A stretch of 64,000 nucleotides of DNA from Tetradesmus obliquus (lineage: Eukaryota > Chlorophyta > Chlorophyceae > Sphaeropleales > Scenedesmaceae), in NCBI GenBank assembly GCA_030272155.1, contig CP126199.1:1488001-1552000 (forward strand), in the 5' to 3' direction. The notes under the pieces were generated by a model. It saw nothing but the letters and a program-made list of their open reading frames with translations. It searched no databases and was not told where the DNA came from. This document shows, in pieces, positions 34,143 through 45,069 of the stretch. Within the stretch, counting starts at the first letter, position 1. Every line of letters starts with the position of its first letter. Position numbers and translations under genes: made by a program.

Positions 34143-34629
34143 CACGAAGTGCTTGCTTGAGGGCATGCTGCAGCCGTGGGCCCTGGTCAAAGTGCAGTGC
34201 ATGCTGCTGGCTGGCGACACCTTATGTAAGGCCGTCAGCATGTTTGCACTGGTGCATCTGCTGGACGTGGCCTCAAAGGCCAGCCGCAGCCACTGGATGT
34301 CTCTGAAGCAGAGCTTGCAGCAGCCTGTGCTGCTGCAGCTGCTGCCACGCCTGCAGCAAATGCTGGCGCACCCCGCCGTAAGCACCAGCAACAGCGGCAG
34401 CATGCTTGAAACCGGCTTGGCCTTGCTTCTGGCGCGGCTAATAGAGGGTGGTGAGCCCCGCCCCCATCACCTTCAGTTTGTCAAAAACCTGCAAGTGCTG
34501 TCTGCTGGTAGGCGCCCAGCATGTCTGGAACGCGCTCCAAGCTGCACCCCATACAAACATGCTGCGATTGCTCCGACGCCTATCACTAAGACGGCAGTGA
34601 AACCAGAATACTTCTCACCAAAGCGATGA
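32152..34629 (+). CDS. Unknown low-complexity protein with one in-frame TAG
   Basis: I do not recognise a family. A consistent model is 32152-32180, 32369-32793 and 33077-34629, with phases that match (2, then 1) and donors GTGATG and GTGAGT. The first exon is the weakest part. Exon 2 encodes FDVFCRLQPRLYRALPYQ and a Ser run. Exon 3 encodes Gln, Ser and Ala runs between ordinary helical text such as LRSVELLRLLAAAHAVHIQ and ALVHLLDVASKASRSHWMSL. The reading frame is broken once, by TAG at 33826-33828 in the context CCG CAG TAG CAG. The same frame is then open for 266 more codons with similar composition. Possible readings: a nonsense allele (CAG to TAG), a pseudogene, an overlooked intron, or TAG readthrough. 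No homology argument supports any specific function. Confidence 0.45.
34095..34141 (+). repeat. CAG run encoding poly-Gln
   Basis: About fifteen uninterrupted CAG codons lie inside the long frame of the unknown protein. Pure CAG arrays of this length are expected to be length-variable. Confidence 0.95.
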
Positions 34630-36754
34630 TGAAATTGCGGCTGCTGGCCATCTTGATGTGTGAGGCGTCGGCTTTAACAAGCTTCTGACGTAATTTGAAG
34701 GTGCAACGGATGGTGCTAGTGATTGAAGGCAGTAGAAGGTGCAGAACTTAGCCAATGAGCCAGCTTATACTGCGCGGTATCGTAGGCTAGCTAGGGGCGT
34801 GGTAGTCTCACAGGCTACCACCGTGCATACCTCGGGGTCTTGCTTTGCCGACCGTTATGTATTTCGAGATTTTCATGCAATGTCTTGCGCTGGTGCACAG
34901 CCAGGGTTATCAGGGTTGGCCCAAGTCATGTCGCGTAGGGTCTGGGTCAAACGGTGCTGCATGCAGCTGCGCTGGGTCAACAGGCCATTGTGCCTGGACC
35001 TTTGGGATTCAACTGTGGCTTCACGTTCCACAGACATCATCGCACACACAACAGCTCACAATATTCAATTACAATCATGTTTGAGCAGCGCCAGTGCGCA
35101 TGCAGCACCACACAGAGGGCTGCACATGCATGGCGAGCCTCGGAGGGGCACTGCAAGCAGTGCCCCAGCTGCCACCTTCTGTGCCACATCTCACAGCATG
35201 CGCTGCTTCTAGCATGTTCAAACAATCTGACAAAGTATTGATGCTAACTTTAGTAATAGGAAGAATGCCTCACAGATCACAACAGGACACAACAGCAGCC
35301 GAGCTGTGCACATGTCGGCACACACTCTGGACACAAGCCTGGGCTGCAACCACAGCACTGCAACTGGCTGTTGCAGCACACAAGTGCTAGAACTCGATGC
35401 TGTACCGCACAGGCCCTGAGGGCAGCTGTAACAGTACAGCATGGCACACACTGTGGATACGCAAGCCAGGCCATGGCTGGCCAGCTGGCGTGGCAGCAAC
35501 ACGCGAAATTATTTGAAAGCACTTCTTGACAACCACTCGCAGGACACTATGCAAATCTCTGTATGTATTTGTCAATTAGTAGGCGTGGTGCTTTCATTGC
35601 GCACCACACGGCGTTGTCAGCATTAGCAACTCAGCCGCCTGCAGGACACCACGGCCCCAGGAGCTACAAAAACAAAGCCGCACAGAGACCAACATGCACC
35701 AGGAGCAAGTTGCGCTGCACCATCACAACCCTTTCTGTGAGGCTGTAGCTACCGCAAAGAATAATAAGCGACCTGTGCACATGGCAGGGTCAATAATGAC
35801 AAGCCGAATGCGTGGGCATTGGCTGTTGTTGCGGGCCAGCCAGACGGCTTTTGGAATTTGCCTCCTTTCACTTATCAACACCGCATCGCACATCACGTGC
35901 TACTGCAGCCGCAGCTCCAACCGCAGCACAATCTGTGCTGCGGACAAGGGCATTACATCCTGCCTGCTGAAGCACGCAAGGCACTCTATACACCCCACAT
36001 GTCATAACAACAACGCCCCATAGTGCAGCACATATGTGCACAAGTCCTGCACTGTGCACCCACCCGCAATCCCCGACATCTGCTGCTGTGCAGCCGGCAG
36101 CAACACTGCATGAAGCAACATGCTAACTGTTGTAGCCCGGTGCACAACATGCAACAACATTTCGCAAACGTATTAGAATCAAACGTATTAGGGGCAGCAA
36201 CACCCAGCAGGCGGCAGCTGAGAGGCAGCTGCCACTGCGTGCAATGCAGCCATCGCATTGTATGTGCATGCCCTTGTGAGACAACGAGCGCATTGCTAGC
36301 ACCAGCAGCTGCATACGCAACACGGTATCAATTGCTAGTACCCTACGTTCAAGAAAATTTGAACTGCATTTGAATGCAGTGCTGCCACATGATTCAAGGC
36401 CTCCATGTGCCTCTGAATCATTCCCAGCCTGGTCACACATTTTTTGCTTTTTGCTCGGGTTGTGCACAGATCACTGCAGCATAGCACGATATACGCCTGA
36501 TGGATTGACATCGGCGCAAAACCCCTACTGAGCAGCACTTGCAGCTATTTGAAGTGTCAAACACCTCAACTCGCCTGTGGCAGGCTTGCCAGCCAGCCAC
36601 CAATGTAGTAGGCAAACCTTGCAAGTTCCCTTTCCGTGTGCATCTAGAAGGATTCCAGGAGGGTCGCACGGCTGCTGGCCAATGTCAAGACTTTCAATTA
36701 CTTACTACTGAAATGGACCCCATATGCCGTACCCGCTTCGAACAATACAGCAGA
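34630..36754. other. Intergenic, no gene supported
   Basis: Only short frames without family motifs, splice logic or repeats are present. The base composition is less CTG-rich than in the neighbouring genes. Confidence 0.45.
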
Positions 36755-37743
36755 TTTAGCCGAGCCTGCCAAAGGCGATGCTGGCGGCATCAGCCACCTG
36801 CAGCAGCAAGCAACTGGTGTGTGTCAACAGCTTGATTGATTTTATTGATTTGATTGGGATATATAATTGATAGGGAAGAAAGGCTAGATGCTGGTGCAGC
36901 TGCGGGGTTGCTGGTCGGGCACCTGGCGCTGAAGCAGAGCACACAAACCAGCAACACATGTACAGCTGGCCAAAGTCGGTGGCAGCTGCAGAGGTGCTCT
37001 GACATCTCTGGTTGCTGTTGCCGCTGCTGGTGCTGATACTGCGCTGACATTTTTGAGGGCCACAATGCAATGCAGCATGCCTGTGCAATGATATATGATC
37101 AACTCACCTTGGTGTCAGTGGGCTTGCTTGGCTTGGTCTGCGAACCACATCAGCAGCAGCACACACAGCTCAGCACAGTGTCCCGTCACTCTAGCAGCAT
37201 CGCCCTTCACAGTAGTTGTTTTTGTTCTGCTGCAAATGCTGCCACACAACCCTGTGTTGCAGTGTCACTGTGCTGAGATGCTCATGCTGCCCTGAGAATC
37301 AGCTGCTGCTTAGGCATTCGCAGCGCTCAGCCGCACGTATGCTCAGGGACAGGTTGCCGCTCCCTTGGATGCTGGTACTCTCGCTCTGAAGTTGGAAGTG
37401 CAGTGAACACGGAGATGACAAAACGCTATTTCACAGGCAATTGCAGGAATGCAGGCCTGGGTGTGTGGTCTCACGTGAGTCATGACATCAGACATAGGCC
37501 TGGCAGCCAGCAGGTGGCGCAGGCCCAGCCTGCCAAAGGCAATGCTGGCGGCATCAGCCACCTTCTTCTCAGAGGGCTTGTCTGGCTTCACCTGCAGGCA
37601 GCAGCAGCAGCAGCAGCAGCTAATCAGCACATGCACATCAAGGCACTCGGCTCCAGTTTCACCATCACTCTGCGCACTGACGCGTTGCCAGCACATGCAA
37701 CACTAGTATGCTGCATGCACTGCACCATAATGCGGCATGCTGC

Positions 37744-38890
37744 TGTAGTTCTGGTGCTGGTAGTGCTGTTGCCTGGCCTTGCTGCTCAACTCACACTTGT
37801 CTGCACAGACGAGAAGGGCCTGGCAGCCAGCAGGTGGCGCAGGCCCAGCCTGCCAAAGGCGATGCTGGCAGCATCAGCCACCTGTAGCAGCACAACACAC
37901 CAGACGTTTTGAGGTAATGGGTTGCATTCATGTGGCGGACAACGCATATATGCTGCTGATGTTGCTTCGCAATGGGCAGTTTCCAAGTGCAGCCGCTGAC
38001 AGGCCGCAACTGCAGTTGTACCGCCAAACAGCTGTGCTGCATGGCAAATGACACAGCTGCAGCTGCATGTGCATGACTGCTTGCAGCGCATGCCGCACCT
38101 TCTTCTCAGAGGGCTTGTCCGGCTTCACCTGCAGGCAGCAGCAGCAGCAGCAGCTCATCAATACAAGCACATCAAGGCATGACCTTGCACTGCATGGTCT
38201 GGCATGGCGTGGCTCCGCCAAACGCCAACTTGTTGAGCCAGCATGTGTCTGGATTTGATTATGCTGCCTGGTGCTGCATCGGCATGCGGCATGCTGCTGT
38301 AGTTGAGCTCTCAGTGCTGGTAGTGCTGTTGCCTGGCCTTGCTGCTCAACTCACACTTGTCTGCACAGACGAGAAGGGCCTGGCAGCCAGCAGGTGGCGC
38401 AGGCCCAGCCTGCCAAAGGCGATGCTGGCAGCATCAGCCACCTGTAGCAGCACAACACACCAGACGTTTTGAGGTAATGGGTTGCATTCATGTGGCGGAC
38501 AACGCATATATGCTGCTGATGTTGCTTCGCAATGGGCAGTTTCCAAGTGCAGCCGCTGACAGGCCGCAACTGCAGTTGTACCGCCAAACAGCTGTGCTGC
38601 ATGGCAAATGACACAGCTGCAGCTGCATGTGCATGACTGCTTGCAGCGCATGCCGCACCTTCTTCTCAGAGGGCTTGTCCGGCTTCACCTGCAGGCAGCA
38701 GCAGCAGCAGCAGCTCATCAATACAAGCACATCAAGGCATGACCTTGCACTGCATGGTCTGGCATGGCGTGGCTCCGCCAAACGCCAACTTGTTGAGCCA
38801 GCATGTGTCCTGGATTTGATTATGCTGCCTGGTGCTGCATCGGCATGCGGCATGCTGCTGTAGTTGAGCTCTCAGTGCTGGTTGTGCTGT
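37744..38890. repeat. 560-bp tandem repeat, two near-identical units
   Basis: Two units (period 560 bases) each contain block Y, its intron and block X. They differ by very few bases, so the duplication is young. Confidence 0.93.
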
Positions 38891-39960
38891 TGCCTGGCCT
38901 TGCTGCTCAACTCACACTTGTCTGCACAGACGAGAAGGGCCTGGCAGCCAGCAGGTGGCGCAGGCCCAGCCTGCCAAATGCGATGCTGGCAGCATCAGCC
39001 ACCTTCTTCTCAGAGGGCTTGTCCGGCTTCACCTGCAGGCAGCAGCAACAGCAGCTGATCATTACAGGTGCCTTTACACGCACGTCACCTGACCATGCAC
39101 GTCAGACACTGACGTGTTGCCAGCACGTGCCAGGGTATGCTTGTGCCAGGATATGATTATGGTGCTGCACCGGCATGCAAGATGCCGAGGGGAAATTGCT
39201 GCTGGCTGTGCTGTTGCCTGGCCTTGCTGCTCAACTCACACTTGTCTGCACAGACGAGAAGGGCCTGGCAGCCAGCAGGTGGCGCAGGCCCAGCCTGCCA
39301 AATGCGATGCTGGCAGCATCAGCCACCTTCTTCTCAGAGGGCTTGTCCGGCTTCACCTGCAGGCAGCAGCAACAGCAGCTGATCATTACAGGTGCCTTTA
39401 CACGCACGTCACCTGACCATGCACGTCAGACACTGACGTGTTGCCAGCACGTGCCAGGGTATGCTTGTGCCAGGATATGATTATGGTGCTGCACCGGCAT
39501 GCAAGATGCCGAGGGGAAATTGCTGCTGGCTGTGCTGTTGCCTGGCCTTGCTGCTCAACTCACACTTGTCTGCACAGACGAGAAGGGCCTGGCAGCCAGC
39601 AGGTGGCGCAGGCCCAGCCTGCCAAATGCGATGCTGGCAGCATCAGCCACCTTCTTCTCAGAGGGCTTGTCCGGCTTCACCTGCAGGCAGCAGCAACAGC
39701 AGCTGATCATTACAGGTGCCTTTACACGCACGTCACCTGACCATGCACGTCAGACACTGACGTGTTGCCAGCACGTGCCAGGGTATGCTTGTGCCAGGAT
39801 ATGATTATGGTGCTGCACCGGCATGCAAGATGCCGAGGGGAAATTGCTGCTGGCTGTGCTGCTGCCTGGCCTTGCGCCTCAACTCACACTTGTCTGCACA
39901 GACGAGAAGGGCCTGGCAGCCAGCAGGTGGCGCAGGTCCAGCCTGCCAAAGGCGATGCTG
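38890..39960. repeat. 324-bp tandem repeat, three units plus a partial fourth
   Basis: The exact 324-base period is set by the block-X landmarks at 38941, 39265, 39589 and 39913. The first three units carry the intron-less fused Y-X form. The fourth diverges after the X block and is preceded, on the minus strand, by an intron. Confidence 0.94.
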
Positions 39961-40445
39961 GCGGCATCAGCCACCTGCAGCAGCACAACACACCAGCGGC
40001 GGTGAGGCACGGTTTGTAGAAGTCTGCACAGGGCACGAGAGGCACAGCTGGCTGCTGCTGCTGCTGCTGCTGGCTGCTGCCACGCAGGCACTGGCACTGC
40101 ACGCTTTGAGTTCGAGTGCAATTCTTGAGTTTGCTGCCAGGGCACTGGGGGCCTTCCTTCCCATAACCGTGCAGCTCCTGCTATCGTTCACTGGTGCTGC
40201 TGCTGCTGTCCACTCAGAGATCTGGTGTTACTCCTGTGCCACTTTGGCTGCAACCAAACAACAAAACCTGTGCCTGCTACGGCTGCTGCAGATGCCAGCC
40301 AGAGTACAGCCAGACAGCTGCACCAAAAACGGCTGTTGGTGTGCCGCATAACGCCAGCTTAATTGCTATTGCTGCTCTATATTTGGTTGTGGCTAGCTTC
40401 GCACCTTCTTCTCAGTGGGCTTGTCTGGCTTCACCTGCAGGCAGC

Positions 40446-42532
40446 AGCAGCAGGACCAGGCATGAGTCTAATGATGAGCTGAAGTACAACTCACGGCATA
40501 AGATTGAATTCGTCACTGCGAATGTTCCTATCACCACAGGTGCTACACACGCAAGTATCAGATGCGTCTGGCCATACATAAGCAAGGAGCCAGCCGAAAT
40601 GGCTTCTGCTCAACCAGCGCATCGATGACACCTTTGATACAGCAGCTTTCTGGCAAGCAAACGACGTAGCAAGTATTCAAACTAATGCTCGAAAAAAACC
40701 AGGCTGTGTATGCTCACACTTGTTTGCACGGAGGAGAAAGGCCGGGCTGCGGCGAGGCACTCGCTGACCAGCAGAGCAGCCTGCGACCATCAAGACATGT
40801 CAGACGAGGACATTGCATCGCCATTTTGATGTACGCGGGAGCCAAAACGAATGATGCGCCTACCAGTACGCAGATCAGGGCGTTCTTTGCCATTGTGAAG
40901 GTTGCTGCAGCAGCTGCGTGAGCAGAAGTTCCAGGCGAGTGTATGCGATCAAGCTAGAACGCTGTGTAGAAGCAAGGGCTGCACTGAAAGACCTGGTGCA
41001 GTCGCACGATCATGCTCCAGGAAATGCCTGGATCTACGGCTGTGTGCTGTTACATAACGCAGAACGAGTATATCCACCCCGCGTGCGACACCAGATTGTT
41101 CGGCAATGCAAGCATCATACGCAAAAGCATGAAATTGTTTTTTTAATTTTTCGTTGCTAATGCATATCAACTCAATCCAATCGTTCCAAGCGTGCTGACT
41201 GTCCGTTCCACGCACCTGGACTGGCAGCCGGGCATCTGTGCACAGAAAATCAGGAAAATGTTCCTATTGACTGAAAGTATCTTCTTACCCACCTCACCAC
41301 CGCAGAACTGATCAAACGCCGTGCATCATCATTTGAGCTGTGACCGCTTGCCATGGGGCCACGTGGCCGAGCACCACCTCCAGGTGCCAGTGCTGAACTA
41401 GTGACGGTCAGCACCTCCTCATCGAGTCGCTACTTCTCTTTGGTTGCTTTACCGACAATCAGACTGCAACAACAATCTAATCAAAGCTCAATGACTCGTG
41501 CACTACCATGACTGCAATGCTGGCCAGCATGGTCTCAGGCAGTGGAACTTGACTTTGCTGTCCTTGTTTTCTGCACTGCTGCCTGGTTGAGCTACAGCAG
41601 TCATGTAAAGCTCTTCAAGATTGTGCAGCGAGATAGTCAACGAGCAACACGCATGCAGCCGGCACAACTCTGTAGCACCACTGCACAGTGAAGGACATGG
41701 TCCTTGCTTTGACCAGGTCAGACGTGGCATGTCCAGTTTTCTCTATGCCCGACGAGCCTGTCATTGGCTCCCCAACGGGGCGAGGTGCCCCGTGTGAATC
41801 TTCTAAGATGTGAGCAGCTGTGAGGTTCAGCATGTGCTGATGGCACTGTCACAGTGTGGCGCTGGCAACAACATCTGTAAGGCAACTGCACGTTTGTTGT
41901 ACCCTAATAGCCATCTGACAAGACACAGCAGTCCTTGCTGACGCCATGTCAGCATCACAAACATCGTCATTATCATCAACTTCACAATCATCATTAGTAA
42001 TAGTATGTTACCAAACACGCCACGACAACGATGCTATCAAACCTATGCAAGCGCCATGGCGGCAGAAGACCACATACAGTAAAGAGTTGCAGACCATCGT
42101 TGGCCAGTTGGCCAAATAAACAAAGCATGCCTGCAGACAATTCTGGCAGCTTGTGCCTCTGTGCTATAGCTGCAGCATCACACAGTGGCATAACACCCCT
42201 CGGACAAGCACAGGCCGCAATCCCAGGGAGAGGTGAAACTGGCAGCAAGCTACTTGCTTGGAAGCACCGGCAGGCATCATTGCTGCTCGACTTTATTCTT
42301 GTACAGAATACTAGCCCAACATCAGACACACGTATTAAGAGACACATTGGCTTGCTGCATGCCCAAGCAGCCCCATCATTCCATTAAGCATGCTTCACGC
42401 AATCCAGCGCTGATGCAGTTGATCTGTCAGCCGCTGCTGCTGTAGCTGAAAGCATTTGCACGCACGCATGCAAAGGGAAAGGATGCAGAGTGACCCAGCG
42501 CAAGCTGAAGAAAGCAGCTGCAGCAGGCTGTC

Positions 42533-42568
<36 letters not shown>

Positions 42569-44689
42569 AACATGCATATGCCGCTGCTTTTCAACGCGCT
42601 ATGTACAAAACACAGCCAAAACTGATGTGACGATTGCTTTTCTGCAGTGATGCTCTCGCTGCCGCTGTCGGCCAACATGGTGTGACACACAATGTGATGT
42701 AGGTATTGGCACACACACGTCATAAGGCCTGTGCTAGCCGCCACACGCATGCGCACACAGCCTATCAACACAAAACACGACCTCGGCACCAAACAGCCTG
42801 TAAGATGGCAGCCGCAATGCAGCAAACAACTGCATACATGTGTTGCATTGCCATGCATAGTGCCGCGCTTTTCAGCAGCAGTTGCTTGTCGAGTGCTGGC
42901 CAGCTGTTACTGCAATGCCTATGCCTGCCTCTTGCAACATTCAGTGCAACCCGAGGCATCACCGTCTGAGATGCGTGATGCCGTGCGTGCATTCTGTCGT
43001 CATCCAAGCAATGAGTCATTGACACCACACTTGGTAGCCAAGTTCAACATGACACATCATTATGCGTCTTCAGGGCAGCAGGCCCTGTGTGGATCAAGAA
43101 TGGGGGCATGGAGGGGCTCAGGGTTCAACTCACAGAAGCTTGAACCCTACAAAGCCCTGCCGCAGAACACTGCATGACCAAACAACCCTGCTGCAACGCT
43201 AAGAGTGCAAGCAGAGCAACCACACTGCAGCCAGAAATGCTTGCAGATATGAACGGTGCAAAAGGTGTGGTCATTGGCTGGCATTGCAGTAGCTGTGTGC
43301 ATGCCGCAAAGAGCCACCCGATTGCGATGAGCATTGCCCATTCAAGAACCCGCACACAAACGCAACACCAGGGCAGTGCAGTAATCAGAACCACAGGGCT
43401 CTGTGAAAAGGTACCGCACATCATCCTGCACAAGATATGCAAGGCAGGGTTTACTTGACAACACGCCAGCTAAGCCCCCTCATGCTACATCAACACTGTC
43501 ACTGTGCCGTGTGGTGGCACAGTTCACTGGGACCTCATCACTGTATGCCATTACTGGGTATGGCATATGCAAGGCAAGCTAGGGTACAAAGCTATACATA
43601 GACAAAGCAGACACCACGCAGTGTGCTGGACGCAATCCAAAAGGCAAGTACAGCAGGGACACAGAGCACAGGCTCTGCTGCTAGCAACATCAACCATTTG
43701 CTGTGTGTGTAAGCACCATGCATTCAGCAACAGGAGCACACCCCACACGGTAGAAGTGGCTGGAAGGTGTAATGAGGCAATGCAAGTGCTGCTATCTGCT
43801 TGCGCCCAAAACTAATAGTCAGCCACCTGCAGACCGAATTTAAGAGGCAGGAAGCACCAGCAGACAGGGGTACCGCTCTCAAAGCATAAGACCACTTGTG
43901 CAGTGCACCACAACCCACAAACACAGCCAGGATGAATCAAGCATACACGCATGTGTGCACCTCATGAGCCTGCAATGTGTCTTCTGCATGCATGCACAGA
44001 ATGTCAGCTGCAGGTAGCACTTGATCAGTGCACCTCAGCACCTGCAAAAGCAGCAGACGCCCACCGCCCTGTGCGCGTAACAGGTTGCAACCAACCACAG
44101 CCACAGCAATGCTGCACAAAGCTCAAAATTTGGGGCTGCACACAAGAGCAGCTGCGTCACTCGGTCATACGTAGCGACTCATTCTGTCACGCTTGTTATA
44201 CTATGTTGTTATACTATGTTATATGACGACACAACTCCTGCCCTGGGCTCCGACGGACACCTTGGCACAATGCTGAGTTGATCAACGCAGCAGGATAATC
44301 ACTGCTGTTCATTCTGCAGGTGATTGTGAGTGCAGCACAACTGCACCACTCACAGCACCTCTGCAAGCTCCTGCATCCCTCCCTGACGCTTCCCAAAATC
44401 AATGTGATGCTGCCTACGCAGCATAGGCAGGGGACCACCATGGTGCACAGCACATCACGAATCCACCCAGCTGTACACCCGAAGCTCCGCTGCTGCCATT
44501 TGCGGCAACACACCAACATACCAGCACACCATAGCCAAACCATCTCCTGGCCCTTCACAAGATCAGCAATACGCTACACCAACCCTAGATAACTTCCATC
44601 TAAGGCTCAGCAATCAAAACCCTGAAACCTACCAGGCCACCTGCAAACACAGCCCGTCACAACTCTGCCAGCCCCTCACCCCCTTAGCC
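40446..44689. other. Long intergenic stretch, no gene supported
   Basis: No family motif or splice-consistent frame is seen over 4 kb. Noted items: a CTG run (about ten units) at 42537-42568; a perfect 7-bp hairpin at 41775-41793 (ACGGGGC/GCCCCGT); a 9-bp hairpin at 43120-43148 (AGGGTTCAA/TTGAACCCT); an A/T-rich patch at 41128-41155; and a direct repeat of TTATACTATGTT near 44197-44221. Confidence 0.45.
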
Positions 44690-45069
44690 CTGTGAGCAGC
44701 CCGCCCAGATCCAGCACTAAGTACGCCTGCTGCTGCTGCTCCAGCCACCTCCACAGACTGCCCTTCAAAACCCTGGCAGTCCACCAAACCCTTTCAGCCC
44801 TTCAAGCAGCCCGCCGGGGTCTCCTGCGGCACCTGCTCCACCACACTGATTAGGCCTGCCGCCGCAGCTCCAGCCACTTCCACCACACCCTTCAAAACCC
44901 TGCTGTCATCACACCCAAAACCCTGGCCTTTCAGCCCTTCAAGCAGCCCGCAGGAATCTCCGGCGGCGGCTGCTTTGCCAGGTAAGCCTGCCGCCACACC
45001 TCCGGCCGCCTCCAACACACAGCTTTCACAAACCCTGCTGTCATCGCACCCAAACCCCTTCAAGCCCTT
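44690..45069 (-). repeat. Echoes of the RAMA-protein terminal exon after its stop codon
   Basis: The last ~60 bases of the coding region (LAKQPPPEIPAGCLKG and the stop) recur in diverged form starting near 44932 and 44795 on the plus axis, spaced 139 and 137 bases, with a faint further copy near 44700. Shared flank includes cagcccttcaagcagcc. Confidence 0.85.

Larger units (their letters stand above)
36755..40445 (-). repeat. Tandem array of eight two-exon blocks (Y: VKPDKPSEKK; X: VADAASIAFGRLGLRHLLAA)
   Basis: Read on the minus strand, block Y (about 30 bases) precedes block X (about 60-90 bases). Copies with an intron between Y and X: Y at about 40407-40436 with X at 39890-39975; Y at 38657-38690 with X at 38360-38444; Y at 38097-38130 with X at 37800-37884; and a diverged Y' (TKPSKPTDTK, about 37106-37135) with X' at 36760-36796. 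Copies with Y and X directly fused: about 39568-39700, 39244-39376, 38920-39052 and 37495-37592. The joint is always AAG|GTG, in frame. A weaker relative of X lies at 40720-40790. The parental gene and its function are not recognised. The repeated reading frames argue that these are coding-derived, but no full gene can be assembled inside the window. Confidence 0.85.

Noticed and set aside
36755-40445. Transposable element interpretation of the array
   Set aside because: No terminal repeats, target-site duplications, transposase or reverse-transcriptase frame was seen; the repeated unit is exon-like with splice sites.
43120-43148. Possible tRNA T-arm (GGGTTCAA ... TTGAACCC)
   Set aside because: It is a simple hairpin with an 11-base loop; no D arm, anticodon arm or acceptor stem can be drawn around it.
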